Made by a program: the position numbers and the translations under genes. From JBBECJ01 sp963763325 (GTDB lineage Bacteria > Chloroflexota > Chloroflexia > Thermomicrobiales > CFX8), in assembly GCA_963763325.1 (NCBI GenBank), contig CAVXOL010000001.1, positions 372,001 to 436,000 of the forward strand: a stretch of DNA of 64,000 bases, read 5' to 3'. The notes under the pieces were generated by a model, which had not been told where the DNA came from, did no database searches, and was given only the letters and a program-made list of their open reading frames with translations. Shown here one piece after another: positions 21,348 through 30,974 of this stretch. Positions within the stretch are counted from its first letter, which is position 1. Each line of letters begins with the position of its first letter.

Positions 21348-21976
21348 GACCCGCTGACACGTCCTCACTACCGACAGTCGCGACCAAACAAATGGGACAT
21401 TCCCCACGTCGGGCATTCGCCGCAGGTCGAGCGATCAGACAGGCTCAACTGGCCGTTGACTGCCTGGCACCGCAAAAGGCGATGGCTTTCCTGCGTCTGT
21501 TCTGAGGGTAGGTAGCGGGCGGCGGCAGGCGTATGCGTTGAACGTCCGGAACGCGCGTCGCTCTTCGGGCTATCCGCGGGGGACAAACGTCCTATACCTG
21601 CCGGTAAGACGTGCGAACGTACGCGGCCAGATGGCGTGTGATGCGTCATGGTGACTGTGCGGCGAGTATGCCCAGTCCGCAACCGGTACAGATCTCACTG
21701 AGCGGGCTGGTGAACCGCATGAAGGAGGGGGCGTGAGCCGTGGACAGGCGTCCATAGTCTCAGCCATGACAGGGTCAATCGCGGCCGGTGACACAGCCGT
21801 CGACGACACCATCGGTCCTGGATCTGGACCGGCAGGCAGGCATTCGTCCCATGGATTGACAAACATGGAACCGTGACTGCGCGACAGAAAACGGGTTCGC
21901 GTGACTCGCTGGCCATCGCCCCGTACCTATTCCTGCCGGCGCTGGATTGCGGAATCCATAGGGGGAAGGAGCAGCC
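21348..21976. other. Intergenic region without a supported gene
   Basis: About 630 bases between the divergent beta-helix and lipoprotein genes. Frames in it are short, overlap on both strands and show no family sequence. It presumably carries both promoters, but none stands out. Confidence 0.5.
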
Positions 21977-22636
21977 ATGTCGGCAGCGGTGGTGCGTGCC
22001 TGGGATTGGGGTTCGATCGTTGTTGGCCGGCGCCTGCCGGCGCGGTATCCATTGTCGATGGCAGCGTTGACGTTGGCGGTTGTCGTTGCGGCCTGTGCGG
22101 GGAGTCGGCCAGACCAACTGCCGGTGACGTTGGAGACAGTCCCATATCTGGCGCTGCCGGATTCGCTAACCGGCGTCAAGCTGCCGATCGCTTCGGATGG
22201 CGTCATTGCGATCGCGGGGCGGTTGCCGGAATGGGTCGCCGGGCAGGAACGGCTCTCATACGGAGGCTGGCAGGCAGGCGACCAGTTCATCGCCGCCTGG
22301 GGAACGCCAAACGGACAGGTTGGGACACCGCCGGTCTAGATTGCCATTCGACACGTCAACTCGCTTGGTGAGCGAGCTGCAGCGTCAGGCGGCGCAGCCG
22401 TCATCGCTGACGCCAACCGGTCGAACAACATCTCCGGGCGGCTCGACATCGGGCGTGACGGCCGGACCGTCTGGTTACGCCGCGCCGACGCCGGCTACAC
22501 TGTCGCCTGGGGGAGCCTCGACAACCCATGGCTCTACGTCGTTACCGCCAGCACTGAGCGAGAGCTTGAAGCCGCGTTGCTCGCATTCGCGGAAGCCGCC
22601 GGGACCCACGGCGGCGGGCTTTCAACCCTGCGTTGA
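21977..22636 (+). CDS. Lipoprotein of unknown function interrupted by an in-frame amber codon
   Basis: ATG at 21977 follows GGGGGAAGGAG. Residues about 28-40 form a lipoprotein signal (MAALTLAVVVAACAGS), so it is an envelope lipoprotein. The frame reads to TAG at 22337-22339 (VGTPPV-stop), and the same frame then stays open for another 98 codons (IAIRHVNSLGERAA, RDGRTVWLRRADAGYTV, DNPWLYVVTASTERELE) to a TGA at 22634. The downstream half has normal coding character, so the intact protein was about 219 residues. A single C-to-T change (CAG to TAG) would explain the break: a mutation, a base-call error or, less likely, readthrough. Confidence 0.65.
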
Positions 22637-22749
22637 CGGGAGCTATCCTCGATTCAGCACTGGACATACCAGAACAGATGATCTATTCTGTCCCGGCGAC
22701 GGCGTGAACGTACATGCCGGAGGGACGAGACGGACGAAGGGAGTCCAGC

Positions 22750-23157
22750 GTGCAGAGTGGGTTGTCACACATCCAGTTCATGATCCGAACCGAGCATCTA
22801 CCTTTCTACAAGGATCTCTTCACGTTCCTGGGCTGGGGCATCGAACATGAGGGCGATGATGTTATCGGTGTATCAGGGACAGACGGGACAAGCCTCTGGT
22901 TTATCGGTGGGGCGAAGGATGTCGGGAACGACTACGATGGGCCAGGAATGAACCATCTCGCGATCGGTGCTGAGTCGCAGGCAGACGTTGACGCGGCCAG
23001 CGAGCACCTGACTGCGAAGGGCGTCGAGATGCTCTTCGAGACACCCCGCCACCGACCGGAATTCTCAGGCGAAGGCACGACCTACTACCAGATCATGTTC
23101 GAGACACCTGACCGGCTGCTGTTCGAGTTCGTCTACACTGGTCCGAAGCAGGACTGA
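22750..23157 (+). CDS. VOC (glyoxalase/bleomycin resistance/dioxygenase) superfamily protein
   Basis: 135 residues. I chose the GTG at 22750 because GAAGGGAG precedes it; a longer ATG start at 22714 is possible. The single VOC module shows SHIQFMIRTEHLPFYKDLFT, GMNHLAIGA and LLFEFVYTG. Potential metal ligands are His near the N-terminus (SHIQF), His in NHLAIG and Glu in LFEFVY, the usual H/H/E pattern. The substrate cannot be assigned. The gene is followed by a simple-word palindrome and the convergent deaminase gene. Confidence 0.8.
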   Translation: MQSGLSHIQFMIRTEHLPFYKDLFTFLGWGIEHEGDDVIGVSGTDGTSLWFIGGAKDVGNDYDGPGMNHLAIGAESQADVDAASEHLTAKGVEMLFETPRHRPEFSGEGTTYYQIMFETPDRLLFEFVYTGPKQD

Positions 23158-23159
23158 AC

Positions 23160-23285
23160 GGCGGGAATTGGGACTCGGGACTCGGGAGTAGACATCTCCA
23201 GCATCGCCTCGCGTCGGCTACGAGGGCGGCAGGAGGCGAACACGGTTGTCTATCCCCGATTCTCGATTCCCGATTCCCCAATCCC
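23160..23285. repeat. Intergenic palindrome of gggactc/gggaatc words
   Basis: Left part carries gggactcgggactcgggag; right part carries cccgattctcgattcccgatt. Together they form an imperfect long hairpin between the convergent VOC and deaminase genes. The right part also encodes the last residues (IGESGIENRG) of the deaminase, so the element has set that gene's 3' end. Confidence 0.7.
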
Positions 23286-23771
23286 GCGCATATAGGCCAG
23301 CATCTGCGGGTTGAAACGCTCGATCAGCGCCAGCGACTCGGTTTCGAGGACGCCACCGAGCCAGGTCGTGATGTGTCGCCGGACGTAGGCGCTTGTCTCG
23401 ACCGTCTGCTCACTTCCGACGAGCGCGTCGTGGGCGGCGAAGATGATGTGCGGTACATCGGCCATGACGGCAGCACCGAGGCACATCGGGCAGGGCTGGA
23501 GCGTACTGATGAGCAGCGCCCGTTCGTAGTTGGACCAGAGCCGCTCGCCGCCAGACTCCAACGCTTCCAACTCGGCATGCGCCAGCTGGCTGCGCCGCGA
23601 CTGATGCCGTGCCTGCCCGCGCGAAATGACCTCTCCATCGATCACGAGCAAAGCGCCAATCGGCATCTCACCCGCCTGACCGGCCTCCTCGGCCAGTGCC
23701 AGCGCCTCACGCATGAACGCTTCGAGGTCGGCGCGGGAGTACTCCAGCGGAAGTGCATCAGTGGCCGGCAT
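23250..23771 (-). CDS. CMP/dCMP-type nucleoside deaminase (guanine deaminase/TadA-like)
   Basis: 173 residues. Zinc-dependent deaminase fold: HAE at residues 65-67 (LAHAELEAL) with the catalytic Glu, and PCPMC at 93-97 giving the two Cys zinc ligands. The N-terminal half (FMREALALAEEAGQAGEMPI, GALLVIDGEVISRGQ) is standard. The region after PCPMC (DVPHIIFAAHDALVGSEQTV) suggests a guanine-deaminase-like or general nucleoside deaminase rather than tRNA TadA, but I cannot separate them. The C-terminal tail comes from an intergenic repeat. Confidence 0.85.
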   Translation of the reverse strand: MPATDALPLEYSRADLEAFMREALALAEEAGQAGEMPIGALLVIDGEVISRGQARHQSRRSQLAHAELEALESGGERLWSNYERALLISTLQPCPMCLGAAVMADVPHIIFAAHDALVGSEQTVETSAYVRRHITTWLGGVLETESLALIERFNPQMLAYMRGIGESGIENRG

Positions 23772-24022
23772 TGGTCATCCTTTCGACATGTGTCACTCGT
23801 CAACTGAGACGATCGTCTGTATGTGAGCCTCGTGTCGCCGTCAAGGTACGATGATTGACCGGCTCACGAATCCACCCAATCGTCACGCTGCGTATGGACA
23901 AACGTACGCTGATGGTCTGCTGGCCAGCGTGGAATACTTCAGCCGTTCGCGGCGAAAACGGGGGTGCCGCGCGGCTGGTGGTGCATAACCGCCGGCCTGA
24001 CGCAGTGGGGATACGGGGATTC

Positions 24023-25789
24023 ATGCGGGTGCGCGTAGTACGACTCGTGGCGTTGCTGGCGGTGCTGACGGCGCTCGTCCCGGCAACGGCAGGCGCCAAT
24101 GGGCGTGGCTTCACGGCCGACGCGCCGATCACAACCGACGTGCGCACAACCCAGGCGACCACGACCCAGGACGGCAACCCGATGATCTACGGGATTGCCT
24201 CGCATGCCTGGTGGCTCGATCCGGAGGTCTACGGCGACCAGCTCCTTCCGGCGCTCGACGATCTTGGCGTGACGACGGTCCGGCTCTCGATCGACTGGCG
24301 ACGGTTCGAGCCGCAGCCGGGCCAGTTCGAGTGGGATATGTATGACCGCGTCCTCGGCGAGCTGGCGGCACGCAACATCGTCATCGTCGCGACCTTCAAC
24401 ACGATCCCCGGCTGGGCCTCCGTCGATCAGCCCGGCTGCGATAACTTCAAGACCGAGATCTACCTCTGCCAGCTCCGCGAGGACCGCTACCCCGACTTCG
24501 AGCGGGCAATTGAAGCGGCCGTTTCGCGCTACGCCTGGATCGAGCACTGGGAGTTCTGGAACGAGCCGGAGATGTGGCGCTACCTCGGCGAGGCCGGCAC
24601 GACCTACATCCGCCACCTGCGGACGTTCTATGACATCGCCCACGAGGTCAACCCCGACATCGTCGTCGCCGCCCAGACGCTGGTTGGCGCGGATTATATG
24701 GACTACATCTACAACCTGAGCGACGCCTTCTACGGCAAGGACAACGAGCCGTGGGACGCGGTCTCGCTGCATCCCTACGTCTGGAACTTCACGATGGAGG
24801 AGTACGGACGGCACCTGGAGTTGAACTACGACCGGATCGAGTGGCTACGGCAACTGATGGTCGAGCGAGGCGACGGTCACAAGCCGATGTGGATCACCGA
24901 ATACGGCTGGAACAACGCTGTCGAGCATCAGGCGAAGAACCTGCCCAACGCGTTCAACTGGCTCAAGCGTCAGCCGTACATCGAGTTCGCGCACCTGCAC
25001 ATGCTGCACGACTGGAACGAGGAAGCACTGGACGCCTTCGGCCTGATGGCGATCACGCCCGACTACTATGGTGTCCCGCGGCTGCTGCCGGAGTCGGTCT
25101 TCTACCCGAAGCAGCCGTTCTATGACGCCTTCAAGAACTACCCGAAGGACGAGGTACCGGACGAGCCGTGGGAGTCGGGCGTCCGCTACTTCCCCGAGAC
25201 GGGCCAGACTGTCACCGGCCGCTTCCTGAAAGCGTGGAACGAGCGCGGCGGGCTGCGCATCCTGGGACTGCCGCTGACACGCCCCTACCCTCGCGAGCAG
25301 GAGGACGGCACCTGGCTGCTGGTGCAGGACTTCGAGCGCGCCCGACTGGAGTTCCACCCCCAGAACGTCGGGAACTGGAGCGAGGTGCTCGGCACGCTGG
25401 CCGGCAACGACATGACCGCTGGACGGAGTAATGAAAAGCCGTTCCGGCCGCTGGAGAACTGCGTCTCGAGCGCCAACCGCGACTGCTTCGTCGAGACGAA
25501 CCACTCGCTGGCCAACGGCTTCCGCGAGTTCTGGGTGCAACACGGCGGTGTCGCGACCTTCGGCTACCCGATCTCCGAGGAGTTCGACGAGGTCAATCCC
25601 GATACTGGCAAGGTCCACACGGTCCAGTACTTCGAGCGCGCACGCTTCGAGTACCACCCGGAACACGCCGGGACCGAATACGCGGTCCTGCTCGGCCTGC
25701 TGATCCGCGACGACCTCCTGAAAGCCGGCTGGCTCTGGCCGGAACCGGACTCGCTGCTGCCGACCGCGCGGCAATTTGGGGATCGGTAG
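24023..25789 (+). CDS. Secreted clan GH-A glycoside hydrolase with two YFERARFE modules
   Basis: 588 residues. The ATG at 24023 gives a signal peptide (VVRLVALLAVLTALVPATAG). A TIM-barrel hydrolase follows: WNEPEMWR carries the acid/base Glu at about residue 181, WITEYGW the nucleophile Glu at about 293, as in GH5/GH39-like enzymes, with TVRLSIDWRRFEP and HPYVWNF around the site. From about residue 385 there are two copies of a module of some 75 residues. The first has FPETGQTVTGRFLKAW and VQDFERARLEFHPQ; the second has GYPISEEFDEV and VQYFERARFEYHPE. The same module occurs twice in the deacetylase at 61297. It should act on an extracellular glycan; substrate unknown. Confidence 0.85.
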   Translation: MRVRVVRLVALLAVLTALVPATAGANGRGFTADAPITTDVRTTQATTTQDGNPMIYGIASHAWWLDPEVYGDQLLPALDDLGVTTVRLSIDWRRFEPQPGQFEWDMYDRVLGELAARNIVIVATFNTIPGWASVDQPGCDNFKTEIYLCQLREDRYPDFERAIEAAVSRYAWIEHWEFWNEPEMWRYLGEAGTTYIRHLRTFYDIAHEVNPDIVVAAQTLVGADYMDYIYNLSDAFYGKDNEPWDAVSLHPYVWNFTMEEYGRHLELNYDRIEWLRQLMVERGDGHKPMWITEYGWNNAVEHQAKNLPNAFNWLKRQPYIEFAHLHMLHDWNEEALDAFGLMAITPDYYGVPRLLPESVFYPKQPFYDAFKNYPKDEVPDEPWESGVRYFPETGQTVTGRFLKAWNERGGLRILGLPLTRPYPREQEDGTWLLVQDFERARLEFHPQNVGNWSEVLGTLAGNDMTAGRSNEKPFRPLENCVSSANRDCFVETNHSLANGFREFWVQHGGVATFGYPISEEFDEVNPDTGKVHTVQYFERARFEYHPEHAGTEYAVLLGLLIRDDLLKAGWLWPEPDSLLPTARQFGDR

Positions 25790-25835
25790 CTTTCAGCCAG
25801 TCAGCCAGTCAGCGATCAGTCGGTCAGCCTTGCCT
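25790..25835. repeat. Short direct repeats (cagtcagc/gtcagt words)
   Basis: Near-tandem cagccagtcagccagtcagcg followed by cagtcggtcagcc just after the hydrolase stop. It overlaps the 3' end of the convergent membrane-protein gene. It belongs to the same class of low-complexity gene-end elements seen elsewhere in the window. Confidence 0.5.
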
Positions 25836-26192
25836 CTGGTGAGCAGCCGTGTGGATGCGCCGAAAAACCAGGGAGAGTGCGAGCAGGAGCGCGATGCCGG
25901 CAAGTGCGACACCGATCAGGTCGGTTAGCGTGATCGCGTCGGCGTTGCCGAGGCGGATCAGGTGCGGCCCCTCGAAGGACCGGTCTGGAAAGAGATGCTC
26001 CTGACCCGCGACGCAGAAGCAGGCGATCGCAACCAGAGCCGGAACAAGCAGCCACCCCATCAGCGTCCAGCCGCGCAGGCGCATACCTGCCAGGAACCAG
26101 ACGATGCTGAGGACGACCAGCACGCTCACGACACCACGGACTGACAACGATGCTTTGAGGAGATCGACGATCTGCCGCAGGAGGTCAGTCAT
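25824..26192 (-). CDS. Membrane protein of unknown function, three predicted helices
   Basis: 122 residues. Hydrophobic segments VRGVVSVLVVLSIVWFLAGM, LMGWLLVPALVAIACFCVAG and LIGVALAGIALLLALSLVF. Not recognised. It starts 24 bp after the amidase stop on the same strand, so it is probably the last gene of the YjbR-amidase unit. No strong ribosome site is visible. Confidence 0.55.
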   Translation of the reverse strand: MTDLLRQIVDLLKASLSVRGVVSVLVVLSIVWFLAGMRLRGWTLMGWLLVPALVAIACFCVAGQEHLFPDRSFEGPHLIRLGNADAITLTDLIGVALAGIALLLALSLVFRRIHTAAHQRQG

Positions 26193-26216
26193 GCTGGACG
26201 ATCACCACGCCGGTGG

Positions 26217-27506
26217 TCAAAGTGCCGCCGGCTGCCAGCCACCGAGCAGCTTCTCGACCTCGGTCCCAACCGCTATCGCGACATCCTCGCGCCAGGGCCG
26301 GGCGACGATCTGGACATTGATCGGTAGCCCTTCCGGTGATGTCCCGGCCCGGACGACGACGCAGGGCCATCCGGTCAGGCTCCAGGCCAGTGTGTAGGCG
26401 AACTGCATCGGGTCGTCGGTGCCATGCGGGACAGCCGGCTGGTGATCGACCGGGCAGAGGATCGCGTCGTAGTCGTCCATGAACGTCAGCATCGTCGTCC
26501 GGAAGCGGTCCCAGCGCAGGATGTTGTCCTCGACCTCCGCTCCCGACAACCGGCGCATACCCCAGTAGCCGCGAGTCACTGGTCCGACCTCCTCCATCGC
26601 GGACGGTCGGACGTTCGAGACCGCCAGTCCGACAGCACCGAGCGAAGCGGCCGTCTTGCGGACCGTTTCTGCCGTCGATGGCGTGGGAGTGACGATGCCG
26701 TCATCGTCGAACCATGCCAGCCGCAAGCCGTCCAGCGAAACGGATGCCGGATCACCGAGCGGCACCGGTACAACACCTGAATCGCGCCAGTCGGGACCGG
26801 CAATCGCCACGAACGCGGGCCAGAGATCGGCCACGAAACGCGACATCGGGCCGATCTGCGTGCGGGCATCGGTGAGACCACCGGGCAACTCGAAGGCGCC
26901 CGTGTTCGGCACCCGGCCAGTCGTCGGCTTCAGGCCGGCGACACCGCAGTAATGGGCCGGCAGCCGGATGCTCCCGCCCGAATCGCTCCCAAGCCCGAGC
27001 GGCGAGAGTCCAGCCGCCTGGGCCGCCGCCTCGCCACCGCTGCTGCCTCCAGCACTATATTCGAGGTTGTACGGGTTGTTGGTTCGGCCATAGACCGGAT
27101 TGTCGGTCACGCCGCCACCCCCATACGGCGGGCAGTTCGTCTTGCCAAGCAGGATGGCGCCTGCCGCCTGCAACCGTGCGACCACCACCGCGTCGGTCTC
27201 CGGCACGAACGATGCTCGCTCGGTGAGCCCGGCTGTCGTGACGACACCAGCTGTCGCGAAGATGTCCTTGGCCGTAAACGGCACGCCATGCAGCGGTCCA
27301 ACGGGATCGCCCGCAGCCAGCGCGTCGTCAGCCAGATGCGCACGAGCCAACGCAGCATTGGCGGGAACCTGGACAACCGCGTTCACCTGCGGATTCAGCG
27401 CCTCGATCCGCTCCAGGAACGCTGAAACGACCTCAACCGACGATACATCGCGCGCCCGAATCGCCTCAGCCAGCTTCACCGCCGGCACGTCCAGCAACCT
27501 GTCCAT
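26217..27506 (-). CDS. Amidase signature family enzyme
   Basis: 429 residues, intact. Hydrolyses an amide or, in the GatA branch, transamidates. The Ser-cisSer-Lys triad is visible: Lys in FTAKDIFATAG, cis-Ser in AGGSSGGEAAA and the nucleophile Ser in GSDSGGSIRLPAHYCG. The length is close to plain amidases and there are no gatB or gatC neighbours, so a stand-alone amidase is more likely than GatA. It starts 3 bp after the YjbR-like gene stops, hence same operon. Confidence 0.85.
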   Translation of the reverse strand: MDRLLDVPAVKLAEAIRARDVSSVEVVSAFLERIEALNPQVNAVVQVPANAALARAHLADDALAAGDPVGPLHGVPFTAKDIFATAGVVTTAGLTERASFVPETDAVVVARLQAAGAILLGKTNCPPYGGGGVTDNPVYGRTNNPYNLEYSAGGSSGGEAAAQAAGLSPLGLGSDSGGSIRLPAHYCGVAGLKPTTGRVPNTGAFELPGGLTDARTQIGPMSRFVADLWPAFVAIAGPDWRDSGVVPVPLGDPASVSLDGLRLAWFDDDGIVTPTPSTAETVRKTAASLGAVGLAVSNVRPSAMEEVGPVTRGYWGMRRLSGAEVEDNILRWDRFRTTMLTFMDDYDAILCPVDHQPAVPHGTDDPMQFAYTLAWSLTGWPCVVVRAGTSPEGLPINVQIVARPWREDVAIAVGTEVEKLLGGWQPAAL

Positions 27507-27509
27507 CGT

Positions 27510-27869
27510 TCATCCCGTGCTTTCCAGTTCCGCACGCTGGGCGCGCGTCAGTGACTTCACGACAAGATCATACGAGTCGTCGACCAGGTCGGTCAGCAGT
27601 TCGGGCGGCAGGCTGCCGTCGACGGTCGCCGTGATCCAGTGGCGCTTGTTGAGATGGTAGCCGGGGATGATCGAGGGGTGCTGCTCGCGCAATAGCTCGC
27701 CTTCGTCGGGATCGACCTTGAGCGAGATCGTCGCCGGGTCCTCATCCTCGGAGAGAAGCGCGAACATCTTGCCGCTGACCTTGACGACGAAGGCGCCTGG
27801 GCCGAACGGATGGCCCCCGTCCGCTCCCCGCTTGGCCAGAACATAGGCTCGCAATTGTTCGTGATCCAT
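27510..27869 (-). CDS. MmcQ/YjbR family protein
   Basis: 119 residues. ATG at 27869 (MDHEQLRAYVLAKRGA) with AAGGGA upstream. Family features are HPFGPGAFVVKVSGKMFALL, SLKVDPDEGELL and the WITATVDG region near the C-terminus. The YjbR fold resembles a CyaY-like DNA- or ligand-binding domain; no biochemical role is firmly known. First gene of an apparent operon with the amidase. Confidence 0.8.
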   Translation of the reverse strand: MDHEQLRAYVLAKRGADGGHPFGPGAFVVKVSGKMFALLSEDEDPATISLKVDPDEGELLREQHPSIIPGYHLNKRHWITATVDGSLPPELLTDLVDDSYDLVVKSLTRAQRAELESTG

Positions 27870-28052
27870 TGAGGTTCCCTTTGCAATCCAGTTGTTTGCC
27901 GTACGATACAACGACAGTGACTGAAAGCATGACGCGTCACGCGCTGCAATCTACGACATTTGCCCGATTCGCGGCGATTGAGACATCGCTATAAACCAGT
28001 ATGACAGTTGCGCGAGGTTGCGCGTGTCCGCGTTCAACATGGGAGGTTGAGA

Positions 28053-28874
28053 TTGGCAGACCACTTCATCTGCACCACCTGCGGGACCCAGTACGCCAAG
28101 ACCGATCAGCCGCCGGCCAGCTGCCCGATCTGCGAGGACGACCGGCAGTACATCAACCCGCACGGACAAGCCTGGACGACGCTGGAGGATCTACGGGATG
28201 GCCGGCGACGCAACGTCTTCACTGAGATCGGATCTGGCCTGACGACGATCCAGACCGAGCCGCAGTTCGGAATTGGCCAGCGTGCCCACCTGATCCAGAC
28301 ACCGGCCGGGAACATCCTCTGGGACTGTGTCGCGATGCTGGATGATGCGACGATCGAACAGATCAACGCGCGCGGCGGGTTGGCGGCGATCGCCATCTCC
28401 CACCCGCACTTCCACACGACGATCGTCGAGTGGAGCCGCGCCTTCGATGCGCCGGTCCACATTCACCGCGAGAACCAGCCGTGGATCATGCGCCCTGACG
28501 ACGCGGCCATCCAGTACTGGCAGGGTGAGACGTTCGAGCCGCTGGCGGGAACGACGTTGATCCACTGTGGCGGCCATTTCCCCGGCAGCGCGGCGCTCCA
28601 CTGGTCGGACGCCGACGGTGGCCAGGGCGCGCTCTTCACCGGCGACACGATCTTCGTCGTCGCCGACAACCGCTGGGTGACGTTCATGTACTCGTACCCA
28701 AACTCGATCCCGCTCGACGCGGCCTCTGTCCGTCGGATCGCGAACGCCGTCGCACCTTATCGCTTCGAGCGGCTCTACTCCGCTTTCGGACGGCCCGTGG
28801 AATCCGACGCCAACGGCGCTGTCCAGCGCTCGGCCGACCGCTATATCGCGCACATCACGGGCAACGCGGGTTAG
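28053..28874 (+). CDS. MBL-fold metallo-hydrolase with N-terminal zinc ribbon
   Basis: 273 residues. I chose the TTG at 28053 because GGGAGG precedes it and it gives LADHFICTTCGTQY. Two Cys pairs (CTTC and CPIC about 20 residues on) form a rubredoxin-like zinc ribbon. The lactamase-like fold follows: AISHPHFHTTIVEW stands where H-x-H-x-D-H would be expected, so the usual Asp is missing. HCGGHFPGSAALHW and LFTGDTIFVV complete the metal site. The substrate is unknown. A hairpin follows the stop. Confidence 0.8.
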   Translation: MADHFICTTCGTQYAKTDQPPASCPICEDDRQYINPHGQAWTTLEDLRDGRRRNVFTEIGSGLTTIQTEPQFGIGQRAHLIQTPAGNILWDCVAMLDDATIEQINARGGLAAIAISHPHFHTTIVEWSRAFDAPVHIHRENQPWIMRPDDAAIQYWQGETFEPLAGTTLIHCGGHFPGSAALHWSDADGGQGALFTGDTIFVVADNRWVTFMYSYPNSIPLDAASVRRIANAVAPYRFERLYSAFGRPVESDANGAVQRSADRYIAHITGNAG

Positions 28875-28882
28875 GCACGTTG

Positions 28883-28922
28883 TGACAGGAGTCCTGGCCA
28901 TGTCCGGCAACGGCTCCTGTCA
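28883..28922 (+). terminator. Hairpin after the MBL hydrolase gene
   Basis: tgacaggag pairs perfectly with ctcctgtca across a 22-base loop, 8 bp past the stop. There is no T-run, so termination is likely but not certain. Confidence 0.5.
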
Positions 28923-29020
28923 ATGAATTCGTGACGGTTGCGCAACATCCTTCTATACTGCCGCCATCCAGATTGTGAACGGCTCGGCTGTCGGGTCGGT
29001 ATTGCACACAGGAGGGCGTT

Positions 29021-29656
29021 ATGCAGGGCATCCTTCGTCGCGGTTCAACACGTGTCCTGACGATCGCGGTCGTCGTCACACTGGCCTTTGCCGCCGGATC
29101 GGCGTTCGTTGTCTATGGAAGTGACTCCGGCGATACCTACTACGGCTGCCTGACGCGTGGCGGCACCCTGAACAAAATCGCCGTCAATCCAACCGACCCA
29201 CCCGACTGCCCCGGCAACCAGACACTCATCTCATGGAACCAACAGGGCCAGCCTGGCCCAGAGGGGCCGATCGGACCGCAAGGGGAACCGGGACCACAGG
29301 GCGAACAAGGAGAGTGGGGCCACCGGGAGAGCCGGGAGAACCGGGAGAACAAGGTCCGCCAGGACCAGCCGGTGAGTTCTCGGGCGTCTTCACCAGCCCG
29401 AACGGACTCTACTCGATCAGCGTAACGGACGATGGCATCGCGCTGACGGGCCCCACCACCAACATTCAGCTCTCGGTGAGTTCGGTGACGATCAATGGCG
29501 GCGCATTCACGCGCATCAACGGCGGCTTTGTCGATGCTGAATTGTGGCGCGGGTGGTGGTCTGCCAGTCGCACGCGTGAATGACTCCGTGCTGGTATCCG
29601 ACAACGGGATCACCGGCGTGATCACGACCGGATCGAATACCATCCAGGCCTGTTAA
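29021..29656 (+). CDS. Collagen-like (Gly-X-Y) exported protein (frameshifted)
   Basis: About 211 residues. N-terminal membrane/signal segment VLTIAVVVTLAFAAGSAFVV, then a Cys-containing stretch (YYGCLTRGGTLN, PPDCPGNQTLISWN). The collagen-like region with Gly every third residue follows (GQPGPEGPIGPQGEPGPQG; after a shift near 29320 PPGEPGEPGEQGPPGPAGE). A beta-rich tail follows (GVFTSPNGLYSISVTDDG, TNIQLSVSSVTINGG), and after another shift near 29555 it ends at 29656. It should form a surface-exposed triple-helical fibre. ATG at 29021 follows AGGAGGG. Confidence 0.75.
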
Positions 29657-29692
29657 CCCGGCTGCCAGACCACGTTGTCAGAGAGTGGGGAT

Positions 29693-30950
29693 TCAGCCAC
29701 TGCGTAGCCCATACCGCGCCGTGAGCAGATCCCTGACGACCGGCCAGTCCGGCTCGACGACCGGGACGGATGCTGCCGGTCGTCTGGATGTCCTTGAAGC
29801 CGCTGGAGGTGCTGATGCAGACGACTGGCCCGCTGAAGCGTTCACCAGCCGCCAGCCGCTGCCGCAGACCGGCCAGGCTGATGGCTGAGGACAGCTCGAC
29901 CCAGAGTCCGCGCCGGGAAAGCACTGACTGCGCCGCTGTCATCTCCTCGTCGGAGACGGCAACCGCCATCCCTTCGCTGGAGCGGACGGCCCGGACGCCG
30001 CGATAGCCATTGACCTGGACGGCAACGCTGTAGGCGGCGGTCGGCTCTGGCGCGACTGCGATTGCCGGAAGTCCTTCGGCCAGCGCGCGGGTTAGCGGAG
30101 CGCGGGCAGCCGGCTCGCATGCGTACAGCCTCGGTACTTCGGCAACCAGGCCGAACCGGCGCAACTCGTCGAACCCTTTCCAGACGCCGTAGAGCAGTTC
30201 GGCGTAACCAGTCGGGACGAAGACCGCCTCCGGCAACCGCCGTCCGAGTTGGAGGAAGATCTCGTAGGAGATCGTCTTGTACCCCTCTGGCCCGAACGGA
30301 TGGCCGGTATGGAATGGCGTCAGGTTGCTGACCGGCATATAGCCGAATTCCTCGACGACCTGTCGCATCAGCGGCCAGCGTGCGTCGGAAGGGACACCGA
30401 CAACTGCCGCGCCGTAGCTCAGCATGAACCGCTGGACCGCTTCCGGCGCAGTCGGTGAGGTCAGCACGACGCACGGCAGGCCGGCAGCCGCCGCGTAGGC
30501 TGCCGCCGATGCGCCGTGATTGCCGGACGACGCGACGACGACACCCGGCGCGCCACTGACGGCTGCCGCGCTGACCGCACACAGGTTGAGCCGGTCCTTG
30601 TGGCTCCAGGTCGGGTTCCGGCTCTCATCCTTGATCAGCAGCTCACCATCGAAACCGGCCCACTCAGACAACCGGGGATGCGCCAGCAGCGGTGTCCCGC
30701 CCTCGCCCAGCGCGAGACCAGCGGCCAGCGGTGGCAGCAACGGCGCCCAGCGGTCGAGGCCAGGCAGTGGCGGTTGATCGAACAGCCGCGTGTCGATTTC
30801 ATCGTAGGCGTAGTCCACCTCAAGCGGATACTGCATCTCCGCCGAGCTGGTCCGTGGGCAACCATCGGTCAGGACCGGCCAGAGGGGATAGTCAATGGCC
30901 GGGTCGCCCAGCGATCGCTGCCGGGTGGCCCGCGAGACAGATTCACCCAT
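29693..30950 (-). CDS. Threonine synthase-like PLP enzyme (frameshifted near its end)
   Basis: Fold-type II PLP enzyme, about 419 residues. PLP lysine in NPTWSHKDRLN, the phosphate/substrate loop SSGNHGASAAAYAAAAG and a C-terminal STSSGFKD region match threonine synthase and its relatives. The open frame runs to 29622, but a one-base shift near 29785 restores VPVVEPDWPVVRDLLTARYG and a stop at 29693, which fits the family better. This also removes the overlap with the collagen-like gene. The start is ATG at 30950 or TTG at 30953, with AGGAG upstream. No thrB or hom next door, so its true substrate is open. Confidence 0.75.
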
Positions 30951-30974
30951 CAATGCGCAACTCCTACCGTCGGG

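Noticed and set aside
23939..25774. Two minus-strand frames of about 300 codons opposite the glycoside hydrolase
   Set aside because: They mirror a gene with catalytic motifs and a signal peptide; no independent coding evidence.
26217..27506. GatA subunit of Glu-tRNA amidotransferase
   Set aside because: No gatB or gatC neighbours, and the sequence and partner genes fit a stand-alone amidase better.
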